A DNA stretch of 38,073 nucleotides from SFHK01 sp045538305 (GTDB lineage Bacteria; Bacillota; Clostridia; Christensenellales; Aristaeellaceae): assembly GCA_045538305.1 (NCBI GenBank), contig JAZSRC010000025.1, forward strand, positions 1-38,073, in the 5' to 3' direction. Made by a program: the position numbers and the translations under genes. The notes under the pieces are model-generated. The model worked only from the letters and a program-made list of their open reading frames with translations. It did no database searches and had not been told where the DNA came from. Below are positions 1-7,392 of the stretch, one piece after another (position 1 is the first letter of the stretch; each line of letters opens with the position of its first letter).

Positions 1-23
1 TTTTCGGGGATTTGAGCCTCGGG

Positions 24-53
24 CTTAAACCAACTTAAACCATGCTTAAACCA
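24..53. repeat. Three direct repeats of CTTAAACCA
   Basis: The 9-mer CTTAAACCA occurs at 24-32, 34-42 and 45-53, so copies start 10 and 11 bases apart, about one helical turn. No gene is recognisable in 1-176. The spacing is what a cooperative DNA-binding protein would need, but the repeats may also be chance or the tail of a gene left of the window. Confidence 0.4.
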
Positions 54-92
54 CTTAGGACAGCACAATCAGACAGAAGAGGCAAGATCACC

Positions 93-126
93 ACAGCACT
101 TCCCCATTGCGGGAGGTGCTGTTTTT
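93..126 (+). terminator. Rho-independent terminator of a gene left of the window
   Basis: Arms ACAGCACTTCCC (93-104) and GGGAGGTGCTGT (111-122) form a 12-bp stem with one G-T pair and a 6-base loop, followed by TTTT on the plus strand. No T-run follows on the minus strand. It probably ends a plus-strand transcript entering from the left. Confidence 0.75.
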
Positions 127-143
127 CGTCTCCAAAAATGAAA

Positions 144-168
144 TGACCAGTCTCGAAGACTGGCCAAA
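144..168 (-). terminator. Hairpin terminator behind the WYL fragment
   Basis: CCAGTC (147-152) and GACTGG (158-163) form a tight stem just beyond the stop codon of the minus-strand WYL fragment. Read on the minus strand it is followed by TCATTTCATTTTT, a broken U-tract. It probably survived from the intact regulator gene. Confidence 0.5.
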
Positions 169-176
169 ATACATCT

Positions 177-542
177 TTATTCATACCTTGCGGCGACGTC
201 TGCAAGAGCTTTTTTCATACCCTCTTTGACACTCTCAGGGCCGATGATCCTGACAGCTTTGCCAAGGCCAAACACCCAACCATAGAATTGATTGCTCACC
301 GCGACGCTGACGGTCACTCTAAAGTGTCTATCGTCCTCTTTCATGGCCACGACATCCCGCCCAAATCTGTCCATCACAGCACCCATCATGCGGTTCTGGA
401 AGACCATGGTGACAGGGACAGTTTCACCACCGAACATGCTGAATGTGTATTTTGTGTAGGCAGACATGTCCAGCTTGGCGAACTCCTCCGCCCCTTCTCT
501 TTCAAGAGAGGCAATTTCCACATCAGCAATCATTGTGACCAT
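177..542 (-). pseudogene. C-terminal remnant of a WYL-domain transcriptional regulator
   Basis: The 121 residues match only the last third of YafY/WYL-type regulators: the end of the WYL fold, then the C-terminal extension with its usual pattern (FGGE..PVTM.FQNRMMGAVMDRFG, then DDRHFRVTV.VAVSNQF.GWVFGLGK). Full proteins have an N-terminal DNA-binding helix-turn-helix and a whole WYL domain, about 300 residues in all. Here the frame continues upstream for only nine codons before a stop (570-572), and nothing resembling an HTH follows in 570-822. There is no convincing ribosome-binding site. Without a DNA-binding domain it cannot act as the parent did. I call it a truncated relic; a free WYL-tail protein is possible but unlikely. 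Confidence 0.75.
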
Positions 543-682
543 AGATAAACATATTGCCCGAAAAGATCTTTAATGGCTTTTCCCGCCGCCGTTTTTCCCT
601 GAGCCATGCATTGATACAGTACTCCGGCTGCCCGGATACTCAGCCTCTACGCCCTCCATATACAAACAAATCCATTCTGCAT

Positions 683-720
683 AAAAAAGCCCGGTTCCGC
701 GCAAGGCCAAACCGGGCTTT
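683..720 (-). terminator. Strong terminator for the GpsA-like gene
   Basis: AAAGCCCGGTT (686-696) and AACCGGGCTTT (710-720) form a perfect 11-bp stem. On the minus strand the stem ends in TTTTTT. It lies 100 bases past the stop of the GpsA-like gene. The rest of 543-822 shows no gene. Confidence 0.88.
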
Positions 721-822
721 CTGAGCGATGCGAGTTTTTGAGGAAGAGGCTTCAGACAGTGAATATCCATCGCTCTTTGCAGAGTTTGTAATTTTGATTT
801 TCGAAAGTTTATTGAGAGACAT

Positions 823-1872
823 TTATTCCTGTACAAAGGTGAACTCTTCCCAAGGAATGTTGACTTCGGCTTTCTGGGTCAGGATATCGTCTACATGCAT
901 GAGAAGCGGAAGCGCTTTCAGATCCACTTTGCCTTGTTCGGCGCGGATGCGCATGGCGCGGACTACGCGGACTGCCACAACCAGGGATTCCAGAGTGACG
1001 CCCTTCAGTTCTTCCTTTGCCTCGTCGATATTGAGACCGCGGCCCAGAAGGATGCCCACCAGTCGCGTACGGCCGCCGTATACGGTTACGTAGAGATCTC
1101 CGACGCCGACCCAGAAGTTATTCATGTTTTCTGCGCCCTGAAGCTTCAGAAGGTAATGCATTTCCTTCGCGGCCTGACCAAAGACTGCCGCCTGTGAATT
1201 GAAATGCAATTCACTGTCAAGACCAAAGGCTTTCTGGTTCAAACCGATGGTAAGCGCAATGCCGAGCGCATATCCGTTTTTAAGCGCAACCGCGCTTTCT
1301 ATGCCCATGATGTCGGTAGAAATACTGATGTGATAATAGTCGGTTTGCATAAGCGCCCTGACTTCCTTTAAGACTTCAATGTCGCGTCCGCAGAAAGCCA
1401 CCTCCGTCTGATCATGCGCCACAAGCTCATAGCTGGTGCAGGGACCGCCGACGGCGGTAAGGTTGAGCTTTTTTCCGATTTTATCGATTTTTTCCTGCCA
1501 AAGATAGGGATATGGCAAAAGCTGTCCGTCGGGCATATCCATAAGGCCCTTGGTGACGGTCAGGATATTGGTGCCGTCAGCGATACGGGGAAGGACATAA
1601 TCGCCAAACCACTCTACGCCGAAGCTGCTTACGCCGCCGATAACGAGATCAGCGCCCGCCAGAGCGGTATCAAGCTCTTCGATCTGGTAGTACGCAAGGC
1701 CAGCCGGAAAATCCCTTGTGAATTTGGGGTGACGGTTTGTCAAGCGGCAGGCATCAATGATTTCTCTGTCCAGATGCGTTCCGACCAGACGAACCTCGTG
1801 TCCGTTTTCGCGTGCGGGATAAGCAAGGGCGGAGCCCATCATGCCGGAACCGACAATGGTAATAACAGCCAT
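823..1872 (-). CDS. gpsA: GpsA-like NAD(P)-dependent glycerol-3-phosphate dehydrogenase
   Basis: A 349-residue cytosolic oxidoreductase of the glycerol-3-phosphate dehydrogenase family, which normally reduces dihydroxyacetone phosphate to glycerol-3-phosphate for phospholipid synthesis. The N-terminus has the Rossmann nucleotide loop GSGMMGSALA. A block corresponding to the family's GPSxAxEV reads GGPCTSYELVAHDQTEV. The helical C-terminal half holds ALKNGYA with the expected catalytic lysine, and GVGDLYVTVYGGRTRLVGI, the substrate-phosphate loop. The start is the ATG at 1870-1872: a GGAGG lies 12 bases upstream and the Rossmann strand begins at residue 2; an upstream in-frame start would add 16 unrelated residues. 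The gene stands alone with its own terminator. The altered GPC block and GRTRLVG loop suggest a divergent clade that may use another polyol phosphate. Confidence 0.88.
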   Translation of the reverse strand: MAVITIVGSGMMGSALAYPARENGHEVRLVGTHLDREIIDACRLTNRHPKFTRDFPAGLAYYQIEELDTALAGADLVIGGVSSFGVEWFGDYVLPRIADGTNILTVTKGLMDMPDGQLLPYPYLWQEKIDKIGKKLNLTAVGGPCTSYELVAHDQTEVAFCGRDIEVLKEVRALMQTDYYHISISTDIMGIESAVALKNGYALGIALTIGLNQKAFGLDSELHFNSQAAVFGQAAKEMHYLLKLQGAENMNNFWVGVGDLYVTVYGGRTRLVGILLGRGLNIDEAKEELKGVTLESLVVAVRVVRAMRIRAEQGKVDLKALPLLMHVDDILTQKAEVNIPWEEFTFVQE

Positions 1873-1966
1873 ATTGTTTTCTCTCCTCCGTATCATTAAT
1901 GAATGCCTTTTCGGCGCCAAAGTTTCGTTTATTGCAAACAGCTCAGATGATGGCCGGATCTGTTCT

Positions 1967-2634
1967 CTATTTTACTTCATGTCGTATGAATTTAGCAACC
2001 GCTTTTCCGAGTTGAATGTGCGAATTTTCGTCCATATGAATGCCGTTGGCAGGGCCGGGCGCGGCATAGCGCTGTGCATTCAGGAAATAACAGCCCTTTT
2101 CACGGGCAATTCTTTGATATACTTCCGGGAAGGCAAGACTGATTTTCCGCCCTTCGTCGCCATAAAATTTCCGGTACACCTCCGTGCGCCCGTTCGGCGC
2201 AGAGGGGTGTACTTCAATTGGCGTAAGGAGAAGAATTCTGGGCGGCCGATTGCTTCTTCCGGCTTTGGAGAGGCTTTGAATGATATCGATCAGCCAGGTG
2301 ATGCCAATGAGAAGCTTATCAAGCGTCATGGGGTTTTTCATGTGAAGATCGTTTGTACCGAGCATAAGAACAACCAGATCCCATGGCCCATAGCCATGCA
2401 GGGTGGCATCACGCGCACCGCGCCTGCGCCTTCTGAAGAGGCAGAAAGCGTACGTCCTGCAACCAATAGCTGATCGATCTTCTCCCCTTTGACGGCACGC
2501 TCGATTTTCACAGAGTTGCCCGCTAGATCAACAAATACGGCTATAAGGGCAGCCTGATGCTCGAAATCGACTATCTGAAATCGCCTGAGCTTTACGGTAA
2601 TGTTTCCGGCGCTAGTCCTTTCCAAAAATATCAA
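1967..2634 (-). pseudogene. Frameshifted SGNH/GDSL hydrolase
   Basis: Two overlapping minus-strand frames together make most of an SGNH esterase. The downstream frame (1967 to about 2420) reads ARDATLHGYGPWDLVVLMLGTNDLH, block III with its Asn, and ends with block V, GIHMDENSHIQLG, holding the catalytic Asp/His pair. The upstream frame (about 2425-2634) reads SVKIERAVKGEKIDQLLVAG and RTLSASSEGAG, which fits the block II region. The two join at 2418-2424; one lost G in a GC-rich run would explain the break. The N-terminal block I with the catalytic Ser (GDS) is not found upstream. Loss of block I as well as the shift argues for real decay rather than a sequencing error. The nearby intact SGNH gene at 10496 belongs to a different subgroup. 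Confidence 0.65.
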
Positions 2635-2639
2635 GCGTG

Positions 2640-2768
2640 TGATGCAAATATCCCATATCCGGCCTTCCGCATACCGACAGATGATATTTCAAACATACTT
2701 CATGGTGGTTCTGCCATTCCATACCCGGTGGGCAAACGGGCGTCCTCATTGTATCCCTCATAATAGTT
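2640..2768 (-). pseudogene. Scrap of a class I SAM-dependent methyltransferase N-terminus
   Basis: The minus strand from 2765 reads YYEGYNEDARLPTGYGMAE, and a second frame from 2709 reads TTMKYV. In class I methyltransferases of Clostridia a motif of the form YYxxYDEDGRL...hg.vEf.TTMKYI precedes the glycine-rich SAM loop. Here the two pieces are out of frame, a TGA follows TTMKYV, and the SAM loop GAGTGRY is absent. The region directly upstream has a stop (2769-2771) and no start codon. It is a short relic next to the broken SGNH gene; the match is from memory of the family motif. Confidence 0.45.
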
Positions 2769-2948
2769 TCAGTTTGATGTCGAAATCGGTCGATACCCTT
2801 TCACCAGCGGAATACCTGTTATTCTAAGCTTTTCTGGCTTCTCCCCTATTGCCTGTAGAAGCTGAATATTTGTGTTTATCATATATTCAGAAAGACAGAT
2901 TGACAATGAGAATATCGATACAAGAATCTGGAAAAAGGCCCGGCAGCA

Positions 2949-2957
2949 TGGTATACT
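2949..2957 (+). promoter_or_regulatory. Extended -10 promoter of the sulfatase gene
   Basis: TGG directly before TATACT (2952-2957) is an extended -10 element. The -35 position (TGGAAA) is poor, as is usual with extended -10 promoters. It lies about 60 bases upstream of the sulfatase start. Confidence 0.45.
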
Positions 2958-3017
2958 ATAACCACACTTCCAAATACCGTCCGCACGGCAGTTGATTTTG
3001 AAGGAGGCGCATGTATC

Positions 3018-4460
3018 ATGAAGAAGCCGAACATTGTGTTTATTCTGACAGACGATCAGGGCGCCTGGGCGCTCGGCCGGGAAACAAAAGAGATCCTTAC
3101 GCCAAACATCGATAAAATGATCGATGAAGGCACATATTTTACCAACTTTTTTTGTGCTTCCCCGGTTTGTTCGCCTGCGCGTGCCAGCATTGTCACAGGC
3201 AGAATTCCCTCCGCGCACGGCGTACACGATTGGCTGCGCGCAGGCAACGTAGCGGGCAATAGCCTGCCGGAAGGCATGAAAAATCCCGAGGAGTCTGAAC
3301 CGATCGACTATCTTTACGGCATGCCCACAGTGTTTGACGCGCTCAGGGACGCCGGGTATCACATGGGCTTCGTCGGAAAATGGCACATGGGCGACAGCAT
3401 GCGCCCGCGCGCAGGCTTTGAGGAATGGACCGTACACCTGTACGGCGGCGGCAGCTATCAAAGGGCTCCGGTTTGCGTAAACGGTCAGGCGCAATACGCA
3501 GACAAATATGTAACCGACTTTTTTACCGATTTTGGCGTTCAATACATAAACTCACATCCGACCGAGCCGTTCCTTTTATCGCTTCACTATACCGCGCCGC
3601 ATACGCCGTGGGAGCACAACGAACACAGAGACGATCTATTGAAAATGTACTACGACTGCGCCTTTGAATGCCACCCGCTCAGAAAGGTGCACCCCGACCA
3701 GGTGGGTACATGCTCGGTTGGAGATACCGAAGAAAAGCGCCGGTATTACCTGAAGGGCTACTATGCCGCCATTACTGCGGTAGACGAGGGCGTCGGGCGC
3801 ATAATGGATGCGCTTAAGCGAAACGGCCTTTATGAAAACACCGTTGTCGTATTCTGCGGCGACAACGGCATGAACCTGGGCCAACATGGCATATGGGGAA
3901 AGGGAAACGGAACCTATCCTATGAATATGTACGATACATCTGTCAAGGTGCCGTTCATTGTATGGGGCCCGAGGTTTGTCAGAAAGGGCGCCGTGGTTGA
4001 AAATCTGAACAGCCATTACGACATTCTCCCCACCCTTCGCGAATTCCTCGGCCAGAATACGTCCGTTTCCGAAAAGCTGCCGGGAGAATCCTTCCTGAAG
4101 GAGCTGACCGACGGCTTGCCTGCGCGCGACAGGCAGCTGTACATTATGGACGAATACGGCCCGGTGCGCATGGTCCGCAGCCGCACGCACAAGCTGGTAA
4201 TCGAGCCCATATGCGGAAATCATCAGCTATATGACCTGACAAACGATCCGAACGAGGAGATCAACCGTTTCGGAGAAAGGGAATATGCCTCCATACAAAA
4301 AACGCTTATGGATGGCTTGAATTCCGCTTTCGCCCAATATACCGAACCGCCCTTTGACGGAAGCAAGACAAATCCCACCGGTTCCGGGCAAATGGGAAAA
4401 ATTCATTCGGAAGGCGAAAACGTGTTTCACCCGCAAATTCTGTTTTTCAGGGATTTATAA
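3018..4460 (+). CDS. S1-family sulfatase
   Basis: A 480-residue formylglycine-dependent sulfatase that hydrolyses sulfate esters, probably of a glycan. The signature CSPAR (Cys51 to Arg55) supplies the cysteine that becomes formylglycine; in an anaerobe this needs a radical-SAM sulfatase-maturating enzyme, not seen in this window. Other active-site elements are complete: metal ligands TDDQ (Asp12, Asp13), GKWHMG (Lys121, His123), the PHTPWE histidine (His195) and GDNG...GKGN (Asp282, Asn283, Lys295). There is no signal peptide, so it acts in the cytosol, presumably on imported sulfated sugars. The start has GGAGG at 3003-3007. It begins an apparent operon with the P-loop protein (44-base gap) and transglutaminase-like gene. 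The sulfated substrate is unknown. Confidence 0.93.
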   Translation: MKKPNIVFILTDDQGAWALGRETKEILTPNIDKMIDEGTYFTNFFCASPVCSPARASIVTGRIPSAHGVHDWLRAGNVAGNSLPEGMKNPEESEPIDYLYGMPTVFDALRDAGYHMGFVGKWHMGDSMRPRAGFEEWTVHLYGGGSYQRAPVCVNGQAQYADKYVTDFFTDFGVQYINSHPTEPFLLSLHYTAPHTPWEHNEHRDDLLKMYYDCAFECHPLRKVHPDQVGTCSVGDTEEKRRYYLKGYYAAITAVDEGVGRIMDALKRNGLYENTVVVFCGDNGMNLGQHGIWGKGNGTYPMNMYDTSVKVPFIVWGPRFVRKGAVVENLNSHYDILPTLREFLGQNTSVSEKLPGESFLKELTDGLPARDRQLYIMDEYGPVRMVRSRTHKLVIEPICGNHQLYDLTNDPNEEINRFGEREYASIQKTLMDGLNSAFAQYTEPPFDGSKTNPTGSGQMGKIHSEGENVFHPQILFFRDL

Positions 4461-4504
4461 TGCAGGCATACGCATAATAACAATCGGCAAGGCAGGTGAC
4501 TACT

Positions 4505-5065
4505 ATGAAGCTGTTATTCTTAATCGGGAATGCGGCCGTTGGAAAAATGACGGTCGGACAGGAGCTTATGAAGATCACAGGGCTGCGCCTGTTTCACAAC
4601 CATATGACCATAGAACCCGTAATCGAAATTTTCGGGCACTATAACGCGAAAGCTGTGAACCGCATGCGAAGGGTTGTGTTTGAGGAATTTGCAAAAACCG
4701 ACAACTACGGCATGATCTTCACATATATGTGGGCGTTCGATCGGCAGGAGGACTGGGACTATATCGACGAAGTCAAGAAAATTTTTGAGCCCTACGGCAC
4801 GGAGTTTTATTATGTTGAGCTCGTCGCCCCGCGCGAGATCCGGCTTAAGCGGAACAAAACGGAAAACAGGCTTACACACAAAGCGTCCAAAAGAAATCTG
4901 GAATTCTCCGAGCAGATACTTTTGCAGCATGACGCCAAATACCGCCTGGAAAGCCTGGACCGCGAGATTCCCTTTGCAAATTACATGAAAATCGACAATT
5001 CCCTTCTGAAGCCGGAAGAAACCGCGCTCATGATCAAGGAACATTTTGGGTTTAAGAATCAATAA
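4505..5065 (+). CDS. P-loop NTPase, AAA/shikimate-kinase-like
   Basis: A 186-residue cytosolic protein of the small kinase-like P-loop group. The N-terminus has the Walker A sequence GNAAVGKMTVG (residues 8-18); Met replaces the usual Ser/Thr after Lys and Thr follows, a form I recall from this group. A hydrophobic strand (GMIFTYMWAF) follows, then a Lys/Arg-rich lid-like stretch (REIRLKRNKTENR). Such proteins phosphorylate small molecules or antibiotics, but the substrate cannot be inferred. I chose ATG 4505 over GTG 4496 because the GGCAGG at 4491-4496 is well placed for it and would overlap the GTG. It sits between the sulfatase and transglutaminase-like genes with gaps of 44 and 29 bases. 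Confidence 0.75.
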   Translation: MKLLFLIGNAAVGKMTVGQELMKITGLRLFHNHMTIEPVIEIFGHYNAKAVNRMRRVVFEEFAKTDNYGMIFTYMWAFDRQEDWDYIDEVKKIFEPYGTEFYYVELVAPREIRLKRNKTENRLTHKASKRNLEFSEQILLQHDAKYRLESLDREIPFANYMKIDNSLLKPEETALMIKEHFGFKNQ

Positions 5066-5094
5066 AGAGCATATCTAACGGAGGATTCGGAAAA

Positions 5095-6600
5095 ATGAAA
5101 AAGATACTTCATTTCACGTTAGCGGCAGCGTTGATACTCGCGCTTCTGTCGATGACCGCCATGGCAGACAGCAGCGTCAGCACGCGCAGTCAGCTGGTTA
5201 AATATCTGACCACATTCTCGGTTTCTCAGCCGTCAACCATTTCATTCGAATATACGGGTGAACTGAAAGATTCCATCGCGGATTCTTCCTGGATGGCAAG
5301 TGTATTGAACGATGCAGGGATTTTCAGCGCCGGCTGGAGTTATGGAGGCGGAAAATGTACGTTCGAGAGCATTCAATACATGCCTCCTCATTCCGTGTGC
5401 GCATCCGAGGAAGAAGTTTTGTCTGTTCTGCGAGGCGCAGCCTCCGGCGAAGTGGCTTTCAGAGTCCCTCAAACTCTGTTTGACCGACTAAGCGCCAATG
5501 GCTTTCAGCGGCTTTACGATCTGGAAAGCCAAGCCGGATTCAGAGAAAGCCGGTTGTCTTATTACAGTTCCTGCTGCCTGATTACGATTTCGGAAATCGT
5601 ATTTGCAGAAAACCTTGCCTTCGCAGATACATTTGAAGAATTCAAGGAATGCTTGCAGAATAAAACCCTTGCGCTTGAAAACAATTTTGTTATTCACTGC
5701 TCTTACGATCTGTTTGAACTGCTGACTGACGATGAATGTGCTTTGCTGAACGAAGTTGAAACCAACTGCGGCATCTATCAAAGCAATATGCACTACAGCA
5801 ATAGCAAAAGGACCTTCGATTATGCCGATATTGAGTATTATCCCGGGTTCTATGTGGCAAGATCGGTAAAGCTTGGTCAAGCAGAACAACTGACCGGTAA
5901 AATGCTCACACTGTATCAGACAGCCAGAAATATCCTTGAGGAAGTCGGCGCAGCAAATTATTCAGACAGGATTGAGCTGCAATTCGCATTACAGGAAGCA
6001 ATCCTGTACCGGACCGAGTATTACAAAGGGTATTCCGGAGGCGATCACGACACATCCATAGGCGCGCTTATAAACGGACGCTGTGAATGCGACGGCTATG
6101 CAGACGCCTTTTATATGCTTGCCGATCTGTCCGGCTTTAACGTTCGCTTCCAGAGCGGAGTGGATTTGGATGACAACAACGGCCACCTCTGGAACATCAT
6201 TGAACATAACGGTCAGTGGTACTTCACCGATCTTACATGGTGCGACTCAACAAACAACCACATACACCACATGTACTCCAACATCGGTCATGACATCGCA
6301 AGCGAATGCTATATATGGAATGTTCAGGCCGCACTCGTTCCGCTCGCTTCGGAAACATCCGGCGATTATCATTACTGCTTACTGAATAATATCTTCTATG
6401 AAGATATCGAAGAAGCGGCTTTATACGTTACAGAGCAGCTGCGTTCCGGAAGCACAGAAGTCGAAGTTCTTATAACCCGCCCAGCCGACCAAAGCGCCTC
6501 AACATTTGTTGATCATTTCTGCTCTCGCATCACTGTCTCATACAAGGTCAGTTATGTACATACAGATTCCCTGGTATCCATGGTTTTTCAATCCTGGTAA
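5095..6600 (+). CDS. Secreted transglutaminase-like protein with N-terminal repeats
   Basis: A 501-residue exported protein. Residues 1-24 are a Sec signal peptide ending AMA. Residues 50-105, 121-177 and 198-256 look like three copies of a unit of about 75 residues (pattern: strand, LF..L, DLE..AGF, a strand rich in Tyr and Ser, then an aliphatic strand). A transglutaminase-like papain-fold domain follows: Cys332 in CECDGYADAF, His364 in GHLWNI and Asp379 in WYFTDLTW form the expected triad. Members of this fold in Firmicutes act as peptidases or crosslinkers, or are non-catalytic surface domains. The C-terminus may hold part of a fourth repeat. RBS GGAGG is at 5080-5084. Its last 53 bases overlap the broken permease on the opposite strand, so its end lies at a rearrangement point and may be altered. 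Confidence 0.82.
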   Translation: MKKILHFTLAAALILALLSMTAMADSSVSTRSQLVKYLTTFSVSQPSTISFEYTGELKDSIADSSWMASVLNDAGIFSAGWSYGGGKCTFESIQYMPPHSVCASEEEVLSVLRGAASGEVAFRVPQTLFDRLSANGFQRLYDLESQAGFRESRLSYYSSCCLITISEIVFAENLAFADTFEEFKECLQNKTLALENNFVIHCSYDLFELLTDDECALLNEVETNCGIYQSNMHYSNSKRTFDYADIEYYPGFYVARSVKLGQAEQLTGKMLTLYQTARNILEEVGAANYSDRIELQFALQEAILYRTEYYKGYSGGDHDTSIGALINGRCECDGYADAFYMLADLSGFNVRFQSGVDLDDNNGHLWNIIEHNGQWYFTDLTWCDSTNNHIHHMYSNIGHDIASECYIWNVQAALVPLASETSGDYHYCLLNNIFYEDIEEAALYVTEQLRSGSTEVEVLITRPADQSASTFVDHFCSRITVSYKVSYVHTDSLVSMVFQSW

Positions 6601-7060
6601 ACTGATTGATAATTCCGTCGCTGGCCATAAAATTCGTAATCATGGACGCAATAACAACGGTGGAAATGAAGTGCGGAAGATACGTAATATTTTGAACCAG
6701 CGCCTGACCGAGCTTGGACTTGATTTCATTGAGCAAAAGCGCAAATATGATCGGCGCAGGAAACGTGAAAATTACCTGTTCAAAGCCCAGCACCAGCGTA
6801 TTTTTCACAAGACGCCAGAACTCAGGCTCGGACATGTATTTGGCAAAATGAGACAAGCCCATCCAGTCGCTGCCCCAGATTCCCTTTTTTACGCGGAAAT
6901 CGCGGAAGGAAATCTGAAGGCCGTAAATCGGCACAAATTTGAAAATGATAAAGTAAACAATCGGCAAAAGCAGCATGAGATATAAATACTTCTGCTTTAT
7001 CAATCTTTTTAGAATCACACTTTTTCTGCCTTTAACATTACCCCGTGCCTGAACAGTCAT
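6548..7060 (-). pseudogene. Truncated LplB-type sugar ABC permease (5' half)
   Basis: The 170 residues match the N-terminal half of LplB-type sugar permeases (about 310 residues): a first membrane segment LYLMLLLPIVYFIIFKFVPIYG, the family segment GLQISFRDF, then FWRLVKNTL and FPAPIIFALLLNE, ending soon after MASDGIINQF. The EAA loop that docks on the ATPase and the last three helices are missing. It ends inside the 3' part of the convergent transglutaminase gene, so the break lies around 6560-6600. ATG 7060 has the RBS GGGGGTGAG. The promoter upstream looks intact, so a dead fragment may still be made. No partner permease or binding protein lies beside it. Confidence 0.8.
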
Positions 7061-7192
7061 TTGCTCACCCCCATCAGCTGTTAAATGTCCGTTTTTGCAA
7101 AGGAAACCTACATTGCCAATAAAATGGATAAAATCCACATCGTGTTTAGAAATCAAATTGTTTTATAGATATCCTATTATTTTTCCACCTTG

Positions 7193-7221
7193 ATTTTAGC
7201 ATGTAGCATCGTATATGTAAA
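7193..7221 (-). promoter_or_regulatory. Promoter of the truncated permease
   Basis: On the minus strand TTTACA (7221-7216), a 17-base spacer ending in TGC, and TAAAAT (7198-7193) form a good sigma-A promoter with an extended -10. The start of transcription would be near 7185, leaving a leader of about 125 bases. Confidence 0.6.
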
Positions 7222-7230
7222 CGACACACA

Positions 7231-7288
7231 TGGACATATTCATTGACTGAAACGGACATCTTTTCTGTATTGTATGTAGAAATGTCCG
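7231..7288. promoter_or_regulatory. ATGTCC(G/A) repeats upstream of the permease promoter
   Basis: Minus-strand ATGTCCG (7259-7253) and ATGTCCA (7237-7231) start 22 bases apart, two helical turns, just upstream of the -35 box. A third copy, ATGTCCG, lies in the opposite orientation at 7282-7288, and another at 7085-7091. The arrangement fits an activator such as the AraC-type response regulators that control LplB-type transporters. No such regulator is in the window. Confidence 0.35.
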
Positions 7289-7312
7289 AATTTATCAATA
7301 ATTGGAAACAGC

Positions 7313-7344
7313 AATCCCCGCATGCGATACGCGCTGCGGGGATT
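7313..7344 (-). terminator. Hairpin downstream of the ABC exporter
   Basis: AATCCCCGCA (7313-7322) and TGCGGGGATT (7335-7344) form a perfect 10-bp stem 48 bases past the exporter stop codon. On the minus strand it is followed by TGCTGTTTCC, a weak U-tract. The rest of 7061-7392 holds the promoter and repeats listed above and no gene. Confidence 0.55.
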
Positions 7345-7392
7345 AAGGGTTTGCGTCGCGTTTATTCATATGTACAAAAAAACCATGCTGCC

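Noticed and set aside
543..822. A short coding gene on the minus strand at 570-836
   Set aside because: The frame crosses the strong terminator hairpin of gpsA, has no RBS and reads as low-complexity sequence.
1841..2473. A 210-codon plus-strand frame across the end of gpsA
   Set aside because: It is antisense to the SGNH relic, which has clear motifs on the minus strand; the plus-strand protein has none.
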